Below are positions 7,295-15,496 of a stretch of DNA of 64,000 nucleotides, piece after piece. A program made the translations under genes and the position numbers. Source of the DNA: Fibrobacter sp. (GTDB lineage: Bacteria > Fibrobacterota > Fibrobacteria > Fibrobacterales > Fibrobacteraceae). Positions within the stretch are counted from its first letter, which is position 1, and each line of letters opens with the position of its first letter. The notes under the pieces were generated by a model. The model had not been told where the DNA came from, did no database searches, and saw only the letters and a program-made list of their open reading frames with translations. The DNA lies in assembly GCA_012511955.1 (NCBI GenBank), contig JAAZFC010000003.1:1-64000 (forward strand). The letters are read 5' to 3'.

Positions 7295-9876
7295 TCAAAA
7301 CCCTCTAGTATTGATGTTATATCTTTTAAATTAGGATCTACCTCTACAGCGTTTCTCAAATAAAGCAAAGCTTCTGCTGTAATATTTGTCTTTTTTGCCG
7401 CTTCCCATAAATTTTTCAACGAATCATTGTCCAAAGGATAAAGTTCCACAGCCTGTTTAAAAACCTCGTAGGCTGTAGTAAAATCGCCCCTATAAAAAGC
7501 CCCTATTCCCATACCATTTAAAGCATCCAAATTAGTAGGGTCTATATCTAAAACATCGCCAAAAACTAAAATTCCCTGATCCACATCTTGTTTATCGATA
7601 AAATCATGAGCTTTTTGTAATAACTTTGGAATATTATACTGTTTTTGCTCTGAATCTTTGTAAGCATAAAGCATTTTCTCTACTTCATCTTGCTTAATCT
7701 GCTTATAAATGCTTTGAAATTCAGGATTTTCGCCATTAACATTTTTTACCAAAGTCAAAACTTCATCAAAATCTTGGGGTTGCTTTGCTTTTTTTCCACT
7801 GTGATAAAAATTGCTAAAAGCATCTAAAAACCAAGGATTCTCAACCACGGCTTTCTTAAAATAATTGTAAGCTGCCAGATAATCTTGCCTATACCATTCT
7901 GCAATGCCATAATTGTTTAAAGAACGATAATATTCTGGCTCCAGAGGCAAAACCTCATCTAAAAGTTCTAAAGCTTGCTCCCATAAACCCTCGCGGAGTA
8001 GATTTTCTATTTCCGCATTATAGCTACGCAATTGGGCTAAGTTCTCCGCAGAAAGGGGATTTTCGCTTTTTAGTCTTTGCAATTCGTGGGAAATCATTTT
8101 CAAAACTGGCGATGAGGGATTATATAATAATGCTTTTTCTAAAATAGCTTCCACAGCTTTAGTATCGCCTAAACGAATGCAAGTATCATGAAAATTCAAT
8201 AAAACATCTTCGTCGCCAGGCTTTATGGCCAAAGCTTTTTTAAACCAAGTACTGGCTTCGGCAAAAAAACTCTGATAGTACCTGACTAGGCCCAAATAAT
8301 TGTATATCATAAACAAATCCTGACCACTAGGCACTAAAGATTTAAGTAAAAGCAGAGCCTTTTCAAATTCCCCTTTTTCTAACAAAGATTTAACTTCATT
8401 TTGCCATTTATCCCAAATATTCAAGTCTGCAACAAACTGCAAATTTTTAACTTCAGGAAACTTTTCTCTCAAAACTCTTAGCAACTCCAATGAACTTTCC
8501 ACAGAGTAGTGCTGGGCCAAAAACTCTTTAATAAGAGTGGCTGATTTTTCTGCGGTCAGACGATCTTCTAAAGCTAAGCGATAGTGAGTAAATGCCTGGG
8601 TAAACTCCTGGTTTTGCTCGGCAATTTTACCTTGTTGCAAACTGTAATAGCCCACTGAGTGATTGGCTAGGCCATTTTCTCGACCTTTAGACCATTTTTG
8701 TTTAAAAATCAAATCATTTTTCAGCATCTGCGTGGTCCAATCTATTTGCGCACCTTTAAAGCTCACGCTGCCAAAATGAAATAAAAAACTATCATCGGCC
8801 ACTAGCAATTTATAGCCCAAATATCTGGCCCTGCAAGAATAATCATCATCTTCAAAATTACCGAGTCCAAAAACCTCATCAAAAGGTCCCACATCTTTTA
8901 AAACATTTTGTGGAATTAGCATGCAAAAACCTTTTGCCCTGCTGATTTCCCATGCAGACAAATCATTGGCATCTTGAATTTCCTTTGCTAATTGTGTAAT
9001 CTCTGCTTCGCTTTGGTAACTGAAGCCATTGACTATTTGCGGTCCCCCCACACTATTGGAACGACACGAAACAATGCCCGCTGAGGGGTGATTTTGTGCG
9101 CATCGCACCATATTTTCTAAAAAGTTTGGACCACATATAGTATCGTTATTCAAAATTAACGCATAGTCCCCAGTAACAAGCTCTAAACCTTGATTCCATC
9201 CTTTGGCTACCCCCAAATTTTCGGCATTATGTATAACTTTTGCACCAGAAATAGCATCAAAATACTCTTTGGTGCCATCGGTAGAACCATTATTAACCAA
9301 AATCAGCTCATATTTCTGCCGGCAATGCTTTGCTAAGCTCTCTATGCACTTTTTGGTATATTCCAGCTGATTTAGTGCTAATATTATGATAGAAACTTTC
9401 TTTTCTAAATGGTAAGCGCTTTGGCAGGCTTGGGCTTTGACCAGGATTTTTTGACTTTCACCCCATAGAATCTCTTCGGGTAAAAAGCCTGCACTATTGA
9501 CTTTATGACCGAGGTAATTAGGATTGTAATCCACATGATCTGCGTTTTCCCAACTTTCCATAAAGTCAATAGCAAATCCCCCCTGCATAATTTCGCGCCG
9601 CACATCGTGGGGGGATAAAGCGCTATTCGTGTTATAATTAGCTTCGGGGCATTGATAAAATGCATTTTCGAAAAGCACAAATAATGTATGCAATTTATGT
9701 TTTCGCAAATGGCGGATGTATTTAGCACTACCAGGAAGTTCTAGGGAACTAATATTCCACACCAAAACCTCGCAATCCTCGGGCAGAACTTCGCGATTTT
9801 GTAGATCTAAGCAAACTCCTAGAGATAAAACTCCAACTTTTGCGGAAATATTTAAATGCCTATGCAACTGCATAGG
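7291..9876 (-). CDS. GT2 glycosyltransferase with TPR repeats
   Basis: Up to 872 residues. A central GT-A domain (about residues 165-400) has VSIIILALNQLEYTKKCIE, NNGSTDGT, the ENLGVAKGWNQGLE helix and the catalytic LILNNDT. TPR-like repeats fill the C-terminal 450 residues (for example FTQAFTHYRLALE and FAEASTWFKKALAI). The first 160 residues match nothing I know; one piece (SPHDVRREIMQGGFAIDF) recalls the tail of a methyltransferase. The start is uncertain: TTG at 9909 has no good ribosome binding site; ATGs at 9876 and 9870 lie inside a 28-bp inverted repeat. 9876 is used here. Second gene of the sigma-54 operon after the MerR-like gene; flagellin glycosylation is inferred from position. 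Confidence 0.78.
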   Translation of the reverse strand, partial: PMQLHRHLNISAKVGVLSLGVCLDLQNREVLPEDCEVLVWNISSLELPGSAKYIRHLRKHKLHTLFVLFENAFYQCPEANYNTNSALSPHDVRREIMQGGFAIDFMESWENADHVDYNPNYLGHKVNSAGFLPEEILWGESQKILVKAQACQSAYHLEKKVSIIILALNQLEYTKKCIESLAKHCRQKYELILVNNGSTDGTKEYFDAISGAKVIHNAENLGVAKGWNQGLELVTGDYALILNNDTICGPNFLENMVRCAQNHPSAGIVSCRSNSVGGPQIVNGFSYQSEAEITQLAKEIQDANDLSAWEISRAKGFCMLIPQNVLKDVGPFDEVFGLGNFEDDDYSCRARYLGYKLLVADDSFLFHFGSVSFKGAQIDWTTQMLKNDLIFKQKWSKGRENGLANHSVGYYSLQQGKIAEQNQEFTQAFTHYRLALEDRLTAEKSATLIKEFLAQHYSVESSLELLRVLREKFPEVKNLQFVADLNIWDKWQNEVKSLLEKGEFEKALLLLKSLVPSGQDLFMIYNYLGLVRYYQSFFAEASTWFKKALAIKPGDEDVLLNFHDTCIRLGDTKAVEAILEKALLYNPSSPVLKMISHELQRLKSENPLSAENLAQLRSYNAEIENLLREGLWEQALELLDEVLPLEPEYYRSLNNYGIAEWYRQDYLAAYNYFKKAVVENPWFLDAFSNFYHSGKKAKQPQDFDEVLTLVKNVNGENPEFQSIYKQIKQDEVEKMLYAYKDSEQKQYNIPKLLQKAHDFIDKQDVDQGILVFGDVLDIDPTNLDALNGMGIGAFYRGDFTTAYEVFKQAVELYPLDNDSLKNLWEAAKKTNITAEALLYLRNAVEVDPNLKDITSILEGFE

Positions 9877-9881
9877 CATTT
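9854..9881. repeat. Inverted repeat over the glycosyltransferase start codons
   Basis: Two 13-nt arms (AAATGCCTATGCA and its complement) are separated by 2 nt. The repeat covers the two candidate ATG starts (9876 and 9870) of the large glycosyltransferase gene. It has no U-tract after it. It could be a translation-blocking hairpin or a protein-binding operator; it also encodes residues, so chance is possible. Confidence 0.6.
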
Positions 9882-9941
9882 CAACTATCTTTTCTGTTTT
9901 ATTTCCCAAACTTTAACCGCCATTCAAAGAAGTGTGTTATT

Positions 9942-10187
9942 CTATGCAGCTTCTAGTTTTAGCAAACGCTTAGCACCCGCTATGGAATAGCCCTCGATTT
10001 TAAGCAGATGCTTTATGCGCTCAAGCTTAGAAATGCTATCATCATCATAACGACGCTGGCGACCACTAGTTCTATACAAATTAATATAAAAATGAAATTC
10101 CTTTTCCCAAAACCTCAATGTATGGGCAGGAATAGACAAAAATCGGGAAACATCGCCAATGCCAACTAATGTATTTAAAGATTTCAT
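9942..10187 (-). CDS. MerR-family HTH DNA-binding protein
   Basis: 81 residues forming a single winged-helix HTH of MerR type: VGIGDVSRFLSIPAHTLRFW, then the wing RTSGRQRRYDDDSI and a helix LLKIEGYSIAGAKRLL. No effector-binding domain follows, so it resembles the stand-alone MerR-like regulators. It is the first gene after a sigma-54 promoter at 10216-10232 and precedes two large glycosyltransferases by 33-66 nt. It may control this operon or another flagellar step. Its target is unknown; the 28-bp inverted repeat at 9854-9881 is a candidate. Confidence 0.8.
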   Translation of the reverse strand: MKSLNTLVGIGDVSRFLSIPAHTLRFWEKEFHFYINLYRTSGRQRRYDDDSISKLERIKHLLKIEGYSIAGAKRLLKLEAA

Positions 10188-10215
10188 AATATCTCCTTAG
10201 ATTATACACTAGTAA

Positions 10216-10232
10216 AGCAAAAACCTTGCCAT
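10216..10232 (-). promoter_or_regulatory. Sigma-54 promoter of the MerR/glycosyltransferase operon
   Basis: The minus strand reads ATGGCAAGGTTTTTGCT: TGGCA-N6-TTGCT, with the -24 GG and -12 GC in exact register. It is about 30 nt before the MerR-like ATG at 10187. The rest of the 129-nt gap down from csrA (10233-10316) shows no further clear signal. Confidence 0.8.
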
Positions 10233-10316
10233 TACAAAAGCTTAGTTTATCCTTTAGTATATACTTTAACTATTGAAAGTTCAGGAATATTTTTCAACTC
10301 TTAGGTATATTTTTCC

Positions 10317-10544
10317 TTATTTTTTAAACATCTGCTGCAAAGAACTTATTCCTATAGAAGCTTGTTGTGCTGCCTGTTTATTTTCTTCTAGGATTTTTTG
10401 ATAAACTTCTTCTCTATAAATGCTTATTGCTCGAGGCGCATCTATTCCTAATTTTATGTTGTTGCCGTCTATTTCCACCACTATTACTTTAATATTATCT
10501 GCTATGCGAATAGACTCACCAGGTTTTCGAGTTAAAACTAACAT
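10317..10544 (-). CDS. csrA: Carbon storage regulator / translational repressor CsrA
   Basis: 75 residues starting MLVLTRKPGESIRI, followed by VVEIDGNNIKLGIDAP and a helix EVYQKILEENKQA: the complete CsrA fold, with the RNA-binding strand 1 and the Arg of the IYREE region. The tail after residue 60 is slightly longer than in E. coli. CsrA binds GGA motifs in mRNA leaders and blocks ribosomes. It lies 2 nt after fliW, the gene for its protein antagonist, and close to flagellin, the classic arrangement of the FliW-CsrA-flagellin switch. Confidence 0.95.
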   Translation of the reverse strand: MLVLTRKPGESIRIADNIKVIVVEIDGNNIKLGIDAPRAISIYREEVYQKILEENKQAAQQASIGISSLQQMFKK

Positions 10545-10546
10545 GA

Positions 10547-10978
10547 CTATAGCTCCTCCGGCATAAGTAATTCTCTAGTGGTGTATTTGCCATCATCTAA
10601 AATAACTTGCTTGCCTATCTTTTTTTCGATATTTATCAATACTGGACCAGACAAGTTTGCGGTGGATTCCTTAGCCACAGGTTTTAAAGTTACAATAACA
10701 AACAATAAAAGATCCTTTCCATCTTCTATTTGTAAATCTGCAATCTGCTCTTTGCTCAGCTTGGGGGAATAATCTTGACGAAAATTCAGGGGATTAATCA
10801 TCAAGAAACGAATCTTAGGGTCGTCCACCGAATTAAGCCAAACAAAAGGTTCATGCTCAGCACTCATGGACAACAAATATCTAGTCAGGGATTCAAATCC
10901 GGGTACACCACCTTGAAAATGAATTACATCGGAAAGATCATAAGCCATACCATGCAATTGTTTTTTTTCTTCTACCAT
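10547..10978 (-). CDS. fliW: Flagellar assembly factor FliW
   Basis: About 143 residues. FliW binds either newly made flagellin or CsrA, so that flagellin secretion releases FliW to inactivate CsrA and permit flagellin translation. Visible family motifs are FQGGVPGFESLTRYLL near the N-terminus, PFVWLNSVDDPKIRFLMINP in the middle, and NLSGPVLINIEKKIGKQVIL near the end. The ATG at 10978 has GAGG 6-7 nt upstream and is preferred to the TTG at 10993. The gene is followed directly by csrA and preceded by the flagellin gene and its terminator. Confidence 0.94.
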   Translation of the reverse strand: MVEEKKQLHGMAYDLSDVIHFQGGVPGFESLTRYLLSMSAEHEPFVWLNSVDDPKIRFLMINPLNFRQDYSPKLSKEQIADLQIEDGKDLLLFVIVTLKPVAKESTANLSGPVLINIEKKIGKQVILDDGKYTTRELLMPEEL

Positions 10979-10993
10979 AAAGACCTCAAACAA

Positions 10994-11022
10994 ATTATAG
11001 ACAAATTATTTAGTTATTACAA
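10994..11022 (-). promoter_or_regulatory. Sigma-70-type promoter of fliW-csrA
   Basis: On the minus strand TTGTAA, a 17-nt spacer and a perfect TATAAT. The -10 ends 15 nt before the fliW ATG, so the leader would be about 9 nt and hold little more than the GAGG ribosome binding site. This would uncouple fliW-csrA from the sigma-54-driven flagellin gene upstream. Confidence 0.7.
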
Positions 11023-11066
11023 TAAAAAACAAAAAGATCGGGCCAGCAGGCAGCTTGACCCGATCT
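11020..11066 (-). terminator. Intrinsic terminator after the flagellin gene
   Basis: On the minus strand an AGATCGGG / CCCGATCT stem (11059-11066 with 11035-11042) encloses a partly paired loop and is followed by TTTTTGTTTTTTATT. It begins 19 nt after the flagellin stop. Its U-tract runs into the -35 region of the fliW promoter. Confidence 0.85.
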
Positions 11067-11084
11067 CACGGAACGGAGGAAAAC

Positions 11085-11933
11085 TTATTGGTCGAAAAGA
11101 CCCAAAATACTCTTAGGCAAGGAATTTGCTTGAGCTAGCATAGCCGTAGAAGCTTCGTTGAGAATTTGATAACGCACCATTTCCGTTGTCATACGCGCAA
11201 AATCAGTATCTCTAATAGTGGACTCCGCTGCCTGGGTGTTAGATTCTTGAACCATCAAGTTATTAACCACAACTTCTAACCTATTCATTAACGCTCCTAG
11301 GGTAGCTCTATTGCTACTTACACTAAACAAAGCGTCATCCAGTTCATCTACAGCCAAATAAACAGAGTTTAAATCAGCAATTCCTGAAGTCTCCAAACCC
11401 AAGGCATCTAAAGTTACAGATTGAATACTAACATTAATAGTATCAACACCTATGCTATTATTAACCCCTAAATGTATAACTGAAGGGCCACCCAAAGAAC
11501 CAAAAGAAGTGGTTTCATCATTTAAAATCTGCATAGAGTTGTATTGGGTTTGGTAAGCAATACGATCAAGTTCTTCTTTAAGAGATTGATATTCCACATC
11601 CATATAATTGCGATCATTGCTGGTCCACACGCCGTTAGCTGATTGCACTGCCAACTCACGCATTCTCTGTAAAATATTAGTCACTTCGTCTAAAGCGCCT
11701 TCGGCGATTTGTAGCAATGAAGTTGCATCATGAGCATTGCGTGTCACCACAGCAGAACCGCGAATTACTTGGCGTAATTGCTCAGAAACTGATAAATTTG
11801 TAGGATCATCTGCAGCTCTATTTATTCTTAGCCCCGTACTTAACTGAGTCATTGCATTTCGTAAGCTTCTGTCACTTACACTTAATGACTGCTGGGACAC
11901 CAAAGCTGGTATATTATGATTTATTCTAGCCAT
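11085..11933 (-). CDS. fliC: Flagellin
   Basis: 282 residues with both conserved flagellin ends. The N-terminal D0/D1 part starts MARINHNIPALVSQQSL and includes QLSTGLRINRAADDPTNLSV and MRELAVQSANG. The C-terminal part includes ESTIRDTDFARMTTEMVRYQ and the exported tail SLPKSILGLFDQ. The variable central domain is short (about residues 140-200), so the subunit lacks a large D2/D3 outer domain. It has its own sigma-54 promoter and terminator, so it is transcribed alone. A CGGAG ribosome binding site sits 4 nt before the ATG and overlaps a possible CsrA site. Three neighbouring glycosylation-type genes suggest that it is modified after translation. Confidence 0.96.
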   Translation of the reverse strand: MARINHNIPALVSQQSLSVSDRSLRNAMTQLSTGLRINRAADDPTNLSVSEQLRQVIRGSAVVTRNAHDATSLLQIAEGALDEVTNILQRMRELAVQSANGVWTSNDRNYMDVEYQSLKEELDRIAYQTQYNSMQILNDETTSFGSLGGPSVIHLGVNNSIGVDTINVSIQSVTLDALGLETSGIADLNSVYLAVDELDDALFSVSSNRATLGALMNRLEVVVNNLMVQESNTQAAESTIRDTDFARMTTEMVRYQILNEASTAMLAQANSLPKSILGLFDQ

Positions 11934-11935
11934 AT

Positions 11936-11945
11936 CTCCGTTCCT
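11936..11945 (-). promoter_or_regulatory. Candidate CsrA-binding sites on the flagellin ribosome binding site
   Basis: The predicted 27-nt flagellin leader contains AGGAACGGAG just before the start codon: two GGA cores three nt apart, the second being the Shine-Dalgarno sequence itself. CsrA binding there would block translation, as known for hag of Bacillus. Two sites this close could not both be filled by one dimer, so only one may be used. Confidence 0.45.
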
Positions 11946-11970
11946 ATTTTATATATCTGCTTACAACTAA

Positions 11971-11987
11971 AGCAACTACCGTGCCAA
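11971..11987 (-). promoter_or_regulatory. Sigma-54 promoter of flagellin
   Basis: The minus strand reads TTGGCACGGTAGTTGCT, a complete match to TGGCACG-N4-TTGCW. The inferred start is near 11960, 27 nt before the ATG. It is the best sigma-54 match in the window. Confidence 0.92.
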
Positions 11988-12068
11988 TACTTTTATGCTG
12001 TTTTTTACTGTATACTTTCATTTTTTTCACTATTTCAAGGCATTATTTTCCTTATCAGCAAGTTTTAC

Positions 12069-13295
12069 CTACAAAAAGTTCAATAATGTGGGGGTTAAAA
12101 CTCGGCTAGCACTTTGTAGTGAAGCAGTGAATATTGATTGAGATAACATAAAATCAGAAATTGCTTCGGCAAAGTCTAAATCTTCTAATTGTGACTGCAA
12201 CCTCGTAGTTTCAATGATATTTTCATTATTTCTATCCATGGTAGCCTCTGATCTATTCAACCAAGAACCCACCGTGGCCTGTTGGCTAATAATTCTTTGA
12301 AAAGAATTGTCTAAATTGGTTATGCTTGTCTCTATCTCCCCTTGCTTGTCGGTATGTAATCCTTGCATAAGCGTAATTATGGAGCTAAAATTATCCATTT
12401 CAATTTCTTTACCAAAGATATTATCTGGGTTGATGTTAATCTGCATTACAGTACCTGTTTCCACCTCGCGATTAATAGCACCATTGTGGTTTTTCATCTC
12501 ATTGCGACGCACCCAGTCAAATTCGATTTCTAAACCATCAGAAACCCCGGGAATAGTAGTGGCAGCATTGATAGCGCCAACGGTTAAATAAGTGATAGTA
12601 CCATTCACATAATCCAACTCATAATCCACTCCTTCTACTAAGTGAGGTGCTGACAGCTTTACCGTACCTGGAATCACCCTATTGACTTGGGGATTTCCAT
12701 AATTACTCAAAGTGGCTTCGGCGTCGTTTACATTGCGGTCAAACAACTGCATAGGAACCCCTATGACCACCGCTTGGTCTGAAGGGTCAGGAAGCGCTCC
12801 CCCAGGGGGAATTTCTCCTGCAATCTCATTCATGGTTATTTTACCATGCAAAACTGTATATGGTGGAATATGTATATCTGTACCAGAAAACATATATTCA
12901 CCTTTGTAAGTAGCATTGGCCACATTCACAAACTGCAAAAGCATTTGATGCACTTCGTTATTAACATAACCTCTATCTCTAGCCAAAAGCGTGTCAGTAG
13001 CTCCTTGCAGAGCCAACTCTCTCACTCTTTGGCTCAAGTCATCCATCTCCATCATGGTAGAATCTAAAACGGCTAAGTAGTTATTACCACTGCTGGCGTT
13101 GCGCAGATTCTGTTCACGATGCGACAAATTGCTACGCAAAGCCATTGCGTTTACAGCATCCACTGGATGATCAGAAGGTCTATTTATTCTTTTTCCCGAT
13201 GACAAAGCCTCTTGTAAGCCTGCCATTTTAACCTGATTTTTACCTAAATTCCACTGAACCGTGTTGTTTAGTTGTCCAAAAGTTATTCTAGCCAT
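12069..13295 (-). CDS. flgL: Flagellar hook-filament junction protein FlgL (HAP3)
   Basis: 408 residues. Flagellin-like ends are present: MARITFGQLNNTVQWNLGKN and ALSSGKRINRPSDHPVDAVN at the N-terminus, and LEDLDFAEAISDFMLSQSIF at the C-terminus. The protein is longer than the roughly 310 residues of E. coli FlgL, because the middle (about 205-265) carries an extra beta-rich segment with GVDYELDYVNGTITYL. A similar segment occurs in FlgK next door. AAGGAGG precedes the ATG. The gene follows flgK by 9 nt, and a gap of about 80 nt without a clear hairpin separates it from the flagellin promoter. Confidence 0.93.
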   Translation of the reverse strand: MARITFGQLNNTVQWNLGKNQVKMAGLQEALSSGKRINRPSDHPVDAVNAMALRSNLSHREQNLRNASSGNNYLAVLDSTMMEMDDLSQRVRELALQGATDTLLARDRGYVNNEVHQMLLQFVNVANATYKGEYMFSGTDIHIPPYTVLHGKITMNEIAGEIPPGGALPDPSDQAVVIGVPMQLFDRNVNDAEATLSNYGNPQVNRVIPGTVKLSAPHLVEGVDYELDYVNGTITYLTVGAINAATTIPGVSDGLEIEFDWVRRNEMKNHNGAINREVETGTVMQININPDNIFGKEIEMDNFSSIITLMQGLHTDKQGEIETSITNLDNSFQRIISQQATVGSWLNRSEATMDRNNENIIETTRLQSQLEDLDFAEAISDFMLSQSIFTASLQSASRVLTPTLLNFL

Positions 13296-13304
13296 GATTC
13301 CTCC

Positions 13305-14975
13305 TTACATTCTCATTAAAACATCGAGCATATCGCCAATGGTGGTTAAAAACCGCGCCGATGCTTGGAATGTATGTTGATATTTTATAAGACTGGCAAT
13401 TTCTTCGTCTAAGTTTACTCCGCTGATGGATTCTTGCTGGTTAGACAATTGCGCTACCAAATAGTGTTGAGTTTCCAGCTCTAACTTGGCTTGATTGCGC
13501 TCTACCCCCAAACGGCCGATATAACCTGCATAAAACTCATTAAAGTTGTTGGCATAACTACCATTCACTTTTTCATTCATGGTTTTGGCAGATCGCAGCA
13601 ATGAAATGTTCAGTGCATTATTACCATCTCCCTCTCCAGAAAACCCTCTATCATTGTACTGAAAACTCACCGTAAAACTATGACCAGCAGCATAAGCAGG
13701 ATTCAAAATCCTCACTCGACCAAGTTCATGGTCAATGACATAATCTTTATCTGCCCCCAATAAAAGTTCGTAACCTGTGGCTGTATCCACTACTTTTACA
13801 CTTCCTTCAACTATATCCCTATACTTTAAATCCACGTTAGTAAGAGTTAAGGTGTTGTCAGAATCCATTGCTAAAGTTGCATCCATGGGAGTTACCACAT
13901 TCCCCCCTTGGGCAGCAGCAATATTATTTGAACTTTCCATAATGGCCGCTGAAAGCGACATGGTGATGGCTGAAGTTTTACTTGAATCAAAAAACTCTAC
14001 ACCAGTTAAATGATCTATGGTATAACCCTTAGCATGAGCTTCATTCACTTCGCGAACAATACCGGTCACCAGGACATCTAATTCTTTTTCAAAGCTAGGG
14101 ATAATTTCATCGCGAATGTCAAATAAAGCCTTTAACTCTCCATTTTGAGGTACAAAAGGCTCGTGGGTTCCTACAAAACGCAAACCATTATAAGTAAATC
14201 TAAAACCATCAGGCTCCACTAAAGTATGCCGTACAGTTTCTAATTCAAAGGCTCTTTGGGGACTAACTAACATATTCCCCCCGGTGGTTACAGTAACTGC
14301 ACCAGTGCTATCTTCCACATAAGAAATGGAAACCATATCTGCCAGTTCTTTTAGCAAAGTATCGCGCAAATCTCTGCTGTCATTGGCGTTTTGTGAATGA
14401 ATACTTTCTGAATTAACCACTTTATAGTTCAGATCTGATATCTGTTTAGCCAAATTATTTAATTGTTTTGTTTTAGCTTCTATTTCATCGTTAATAGACA
14501 ACTTATAATTACGCATTTCTTGAGCAGTATAATGAAATCGTTCAGTCATCACAATAGTTGTGCTTTTCAAAGTTTCTCTACTACTCTTATCACTGGGATT
14601 GTTTGCTACATCAGACCAGGCATCCCAAAAGTCTTCCATCACTTGAGCTATGCCATTTTCTGAGGGTTCTTGATGAATGTTTTCTATGCGTTCAAAACCA
14701 TAATTCACCATTTCTTTATAGCCATGGGTGGCCAATTGCTCCACCAATTGTTTATCTACAAAAGCATTGCGTACACGCTCTATAAAGCGCACATCTACGC
14801 CGAAACCCACCTGGCCAAAAGCTCCATCTTTGCGACTTTCAGCCACCAAAGCCAATCTTTTACGGGAATAGCCCTCAGTATTGGCATTAGAAATATTTTC
14901 ACCAGTTACATGCAAGCCCATCTGTGAAGCATGTAGGGCTCGAGATCCTATGGAAAGTCCTGAAAATAACGACAT
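13305..14975 (-). CDS. flgK: Flagellar hook-associated protein FlgK (HAP1)
   Basis: 556 residues, typical for FlgK, which joins hook to filament together with FlgL. The N-terminus has LSIGSRALHASQMGLHVTGE, ISNANTEGYSRKR and, further on, VEDFWDAW-type residues (MEDFWDAWSDVANNPSD). The C-terminus has SGVNLDEEIASLIKYQHTF and ending SARFLTTIGDMLDVLMRM, as expected. Residues about 392-445 include KDYVIDHELGRVRIL and VSFQYNDRGFSGEG, a beta-module also seen in FlgL. It begins 2 nt after flgN, which codes for its export chaperone, behind a GGAGG ribosome binding site. Confidence 0.95.
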   Translation of the reverse strand: MSLFSGLSIGSRALHASQMGLHVTGENISNANTEGYSRKRLALVAESRKDGAFGQVGFGVDVRFIERVRNAFVDKQLVEQLATHGYKEMVNYGFERIENIHQEPSENGIAQVMEDFWDAWSDVANNPSDKSSRETLKSTTIVMTERFHYTAQEMRNYKLSINDEIEAKTKQLNNLAKQISDLNYKVVNSESIHSQNANDSRDLRDTLLKELADMVSISYVEDSTGAVTVTTGGNMLVSPQRAFELETVRHTLVEPDGFRFTYNGLRFVGTHEPFVPQNGELKALFDIRDEIIPSFEKELDVLVTGIVREVNEAHAKGYTIDHLTGVEFFDSSKTSAITMSLSAAIMESSNNIAAAQGGNVVTPMDATLAMDSDNTLTLTNVDLKYRDIVEGSVKVVDTATGYELLLGADKDYVIDHELGRVRILNPAYAAGHSFTVSFQYNDRGFSGEGDGNNALNISLLRSAKTMNEKVNGSYANNFNEFYAGYIGRLGVERNQAKLELETQHYLVAQLSNQQESISGVNLDEEIASLIKYQHTFQASARFLTTIGDMLDVLMRM

Positions 14976-14977
14976 AA

Positions 14978-15496
14978 CTAGCCCCTCCGATTTATAAGGC
15001 TGACATGCTCTGAACTGCGTAAAGCTGTGCTACCTTTAGCATTGTAAGTCTTATTACTTTTTGCTTTAACACTAGCGGGAACTTTTAGCACTGTCTCCAT
15101 AAAAAGTTGGTTCTTAGCATGGGCAGCGTTAATAAGAGTTGCATTAATTTGCACATTTTCCTCAATATCTATACGCAATTGTTTTAGCTCTTCCATAATA
15201 GGCAAAAGTTTGGAATAATCTTCCTTGGGAAAAGCCCCTTGAAGCTGTTTTATATTAGCTATGGGCTCTCCATGGCGCTCAGACAACATTTCCATAAAAG
15301 CTATGCGATTATCATTTTTAAAAAAAATCTGTTCGGTAATTTTTTCCATTTGGGGCAGTATATTCCCTAAAGCCACCATATTATTTTCTACTACTGCTGT
15401 TCTCTGCTCATGCACCAAGCCTTTAAACTTTTGATAATCAGCCTCCATACGAGCAAGCAGTTGCGTTAATCCATCTAATTCCTTTTTAATGGACAT
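14978..15496 (-). CDS. flgN: FlgN-like export chaperone for FlgK/FlgL
   Basis: 172 residues, almost wholly helical with heptad-like spacing, beginning MSIKKELDGLTQLLARMEA and containing LVHEQRTAVVENNMVAL and LPIMEELKQLRIDIEENVQI: the pattern of the FlgN family, which escorts FlgK and FlgL to the export gate. It lies directly upstream of flgK and its start overlaps the flgJ stop by 11 nt, with GGAGGT before the ATG. The C-terminal 40 residues are basic and Ser/Asn-rich and less conserved. Confidence 0.82.
   Translation of the reverse strand: MSIKKELDGLTQLLARMEADYQKFKGLVHEQRTAVVENNMVALGNILPQMEKITEQIFFKNDNRIAFMEMLSERHGEPIANIKQLQGAFPKEDYSKLLPIMEELKQLRIDIEENVQINATLINAAHAKNQLFMETVLKVPASVKAKSNKTYNAKGSTALRSSEHVSLINRRG

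Noticed and set aside
10233-10316. Terminator after csrA
   Set aside because: Only a weak TTGAAA/TTTCAA pair was found with no U-tract in the right place.
12052-12059. Sigma-28-like -10 (GCTGATAA, minus strand) upstream of flagellin
   Set aside because: No TAAA lies 15-16 nt upstream, and a full sigma-54 site is present closer to the gene.
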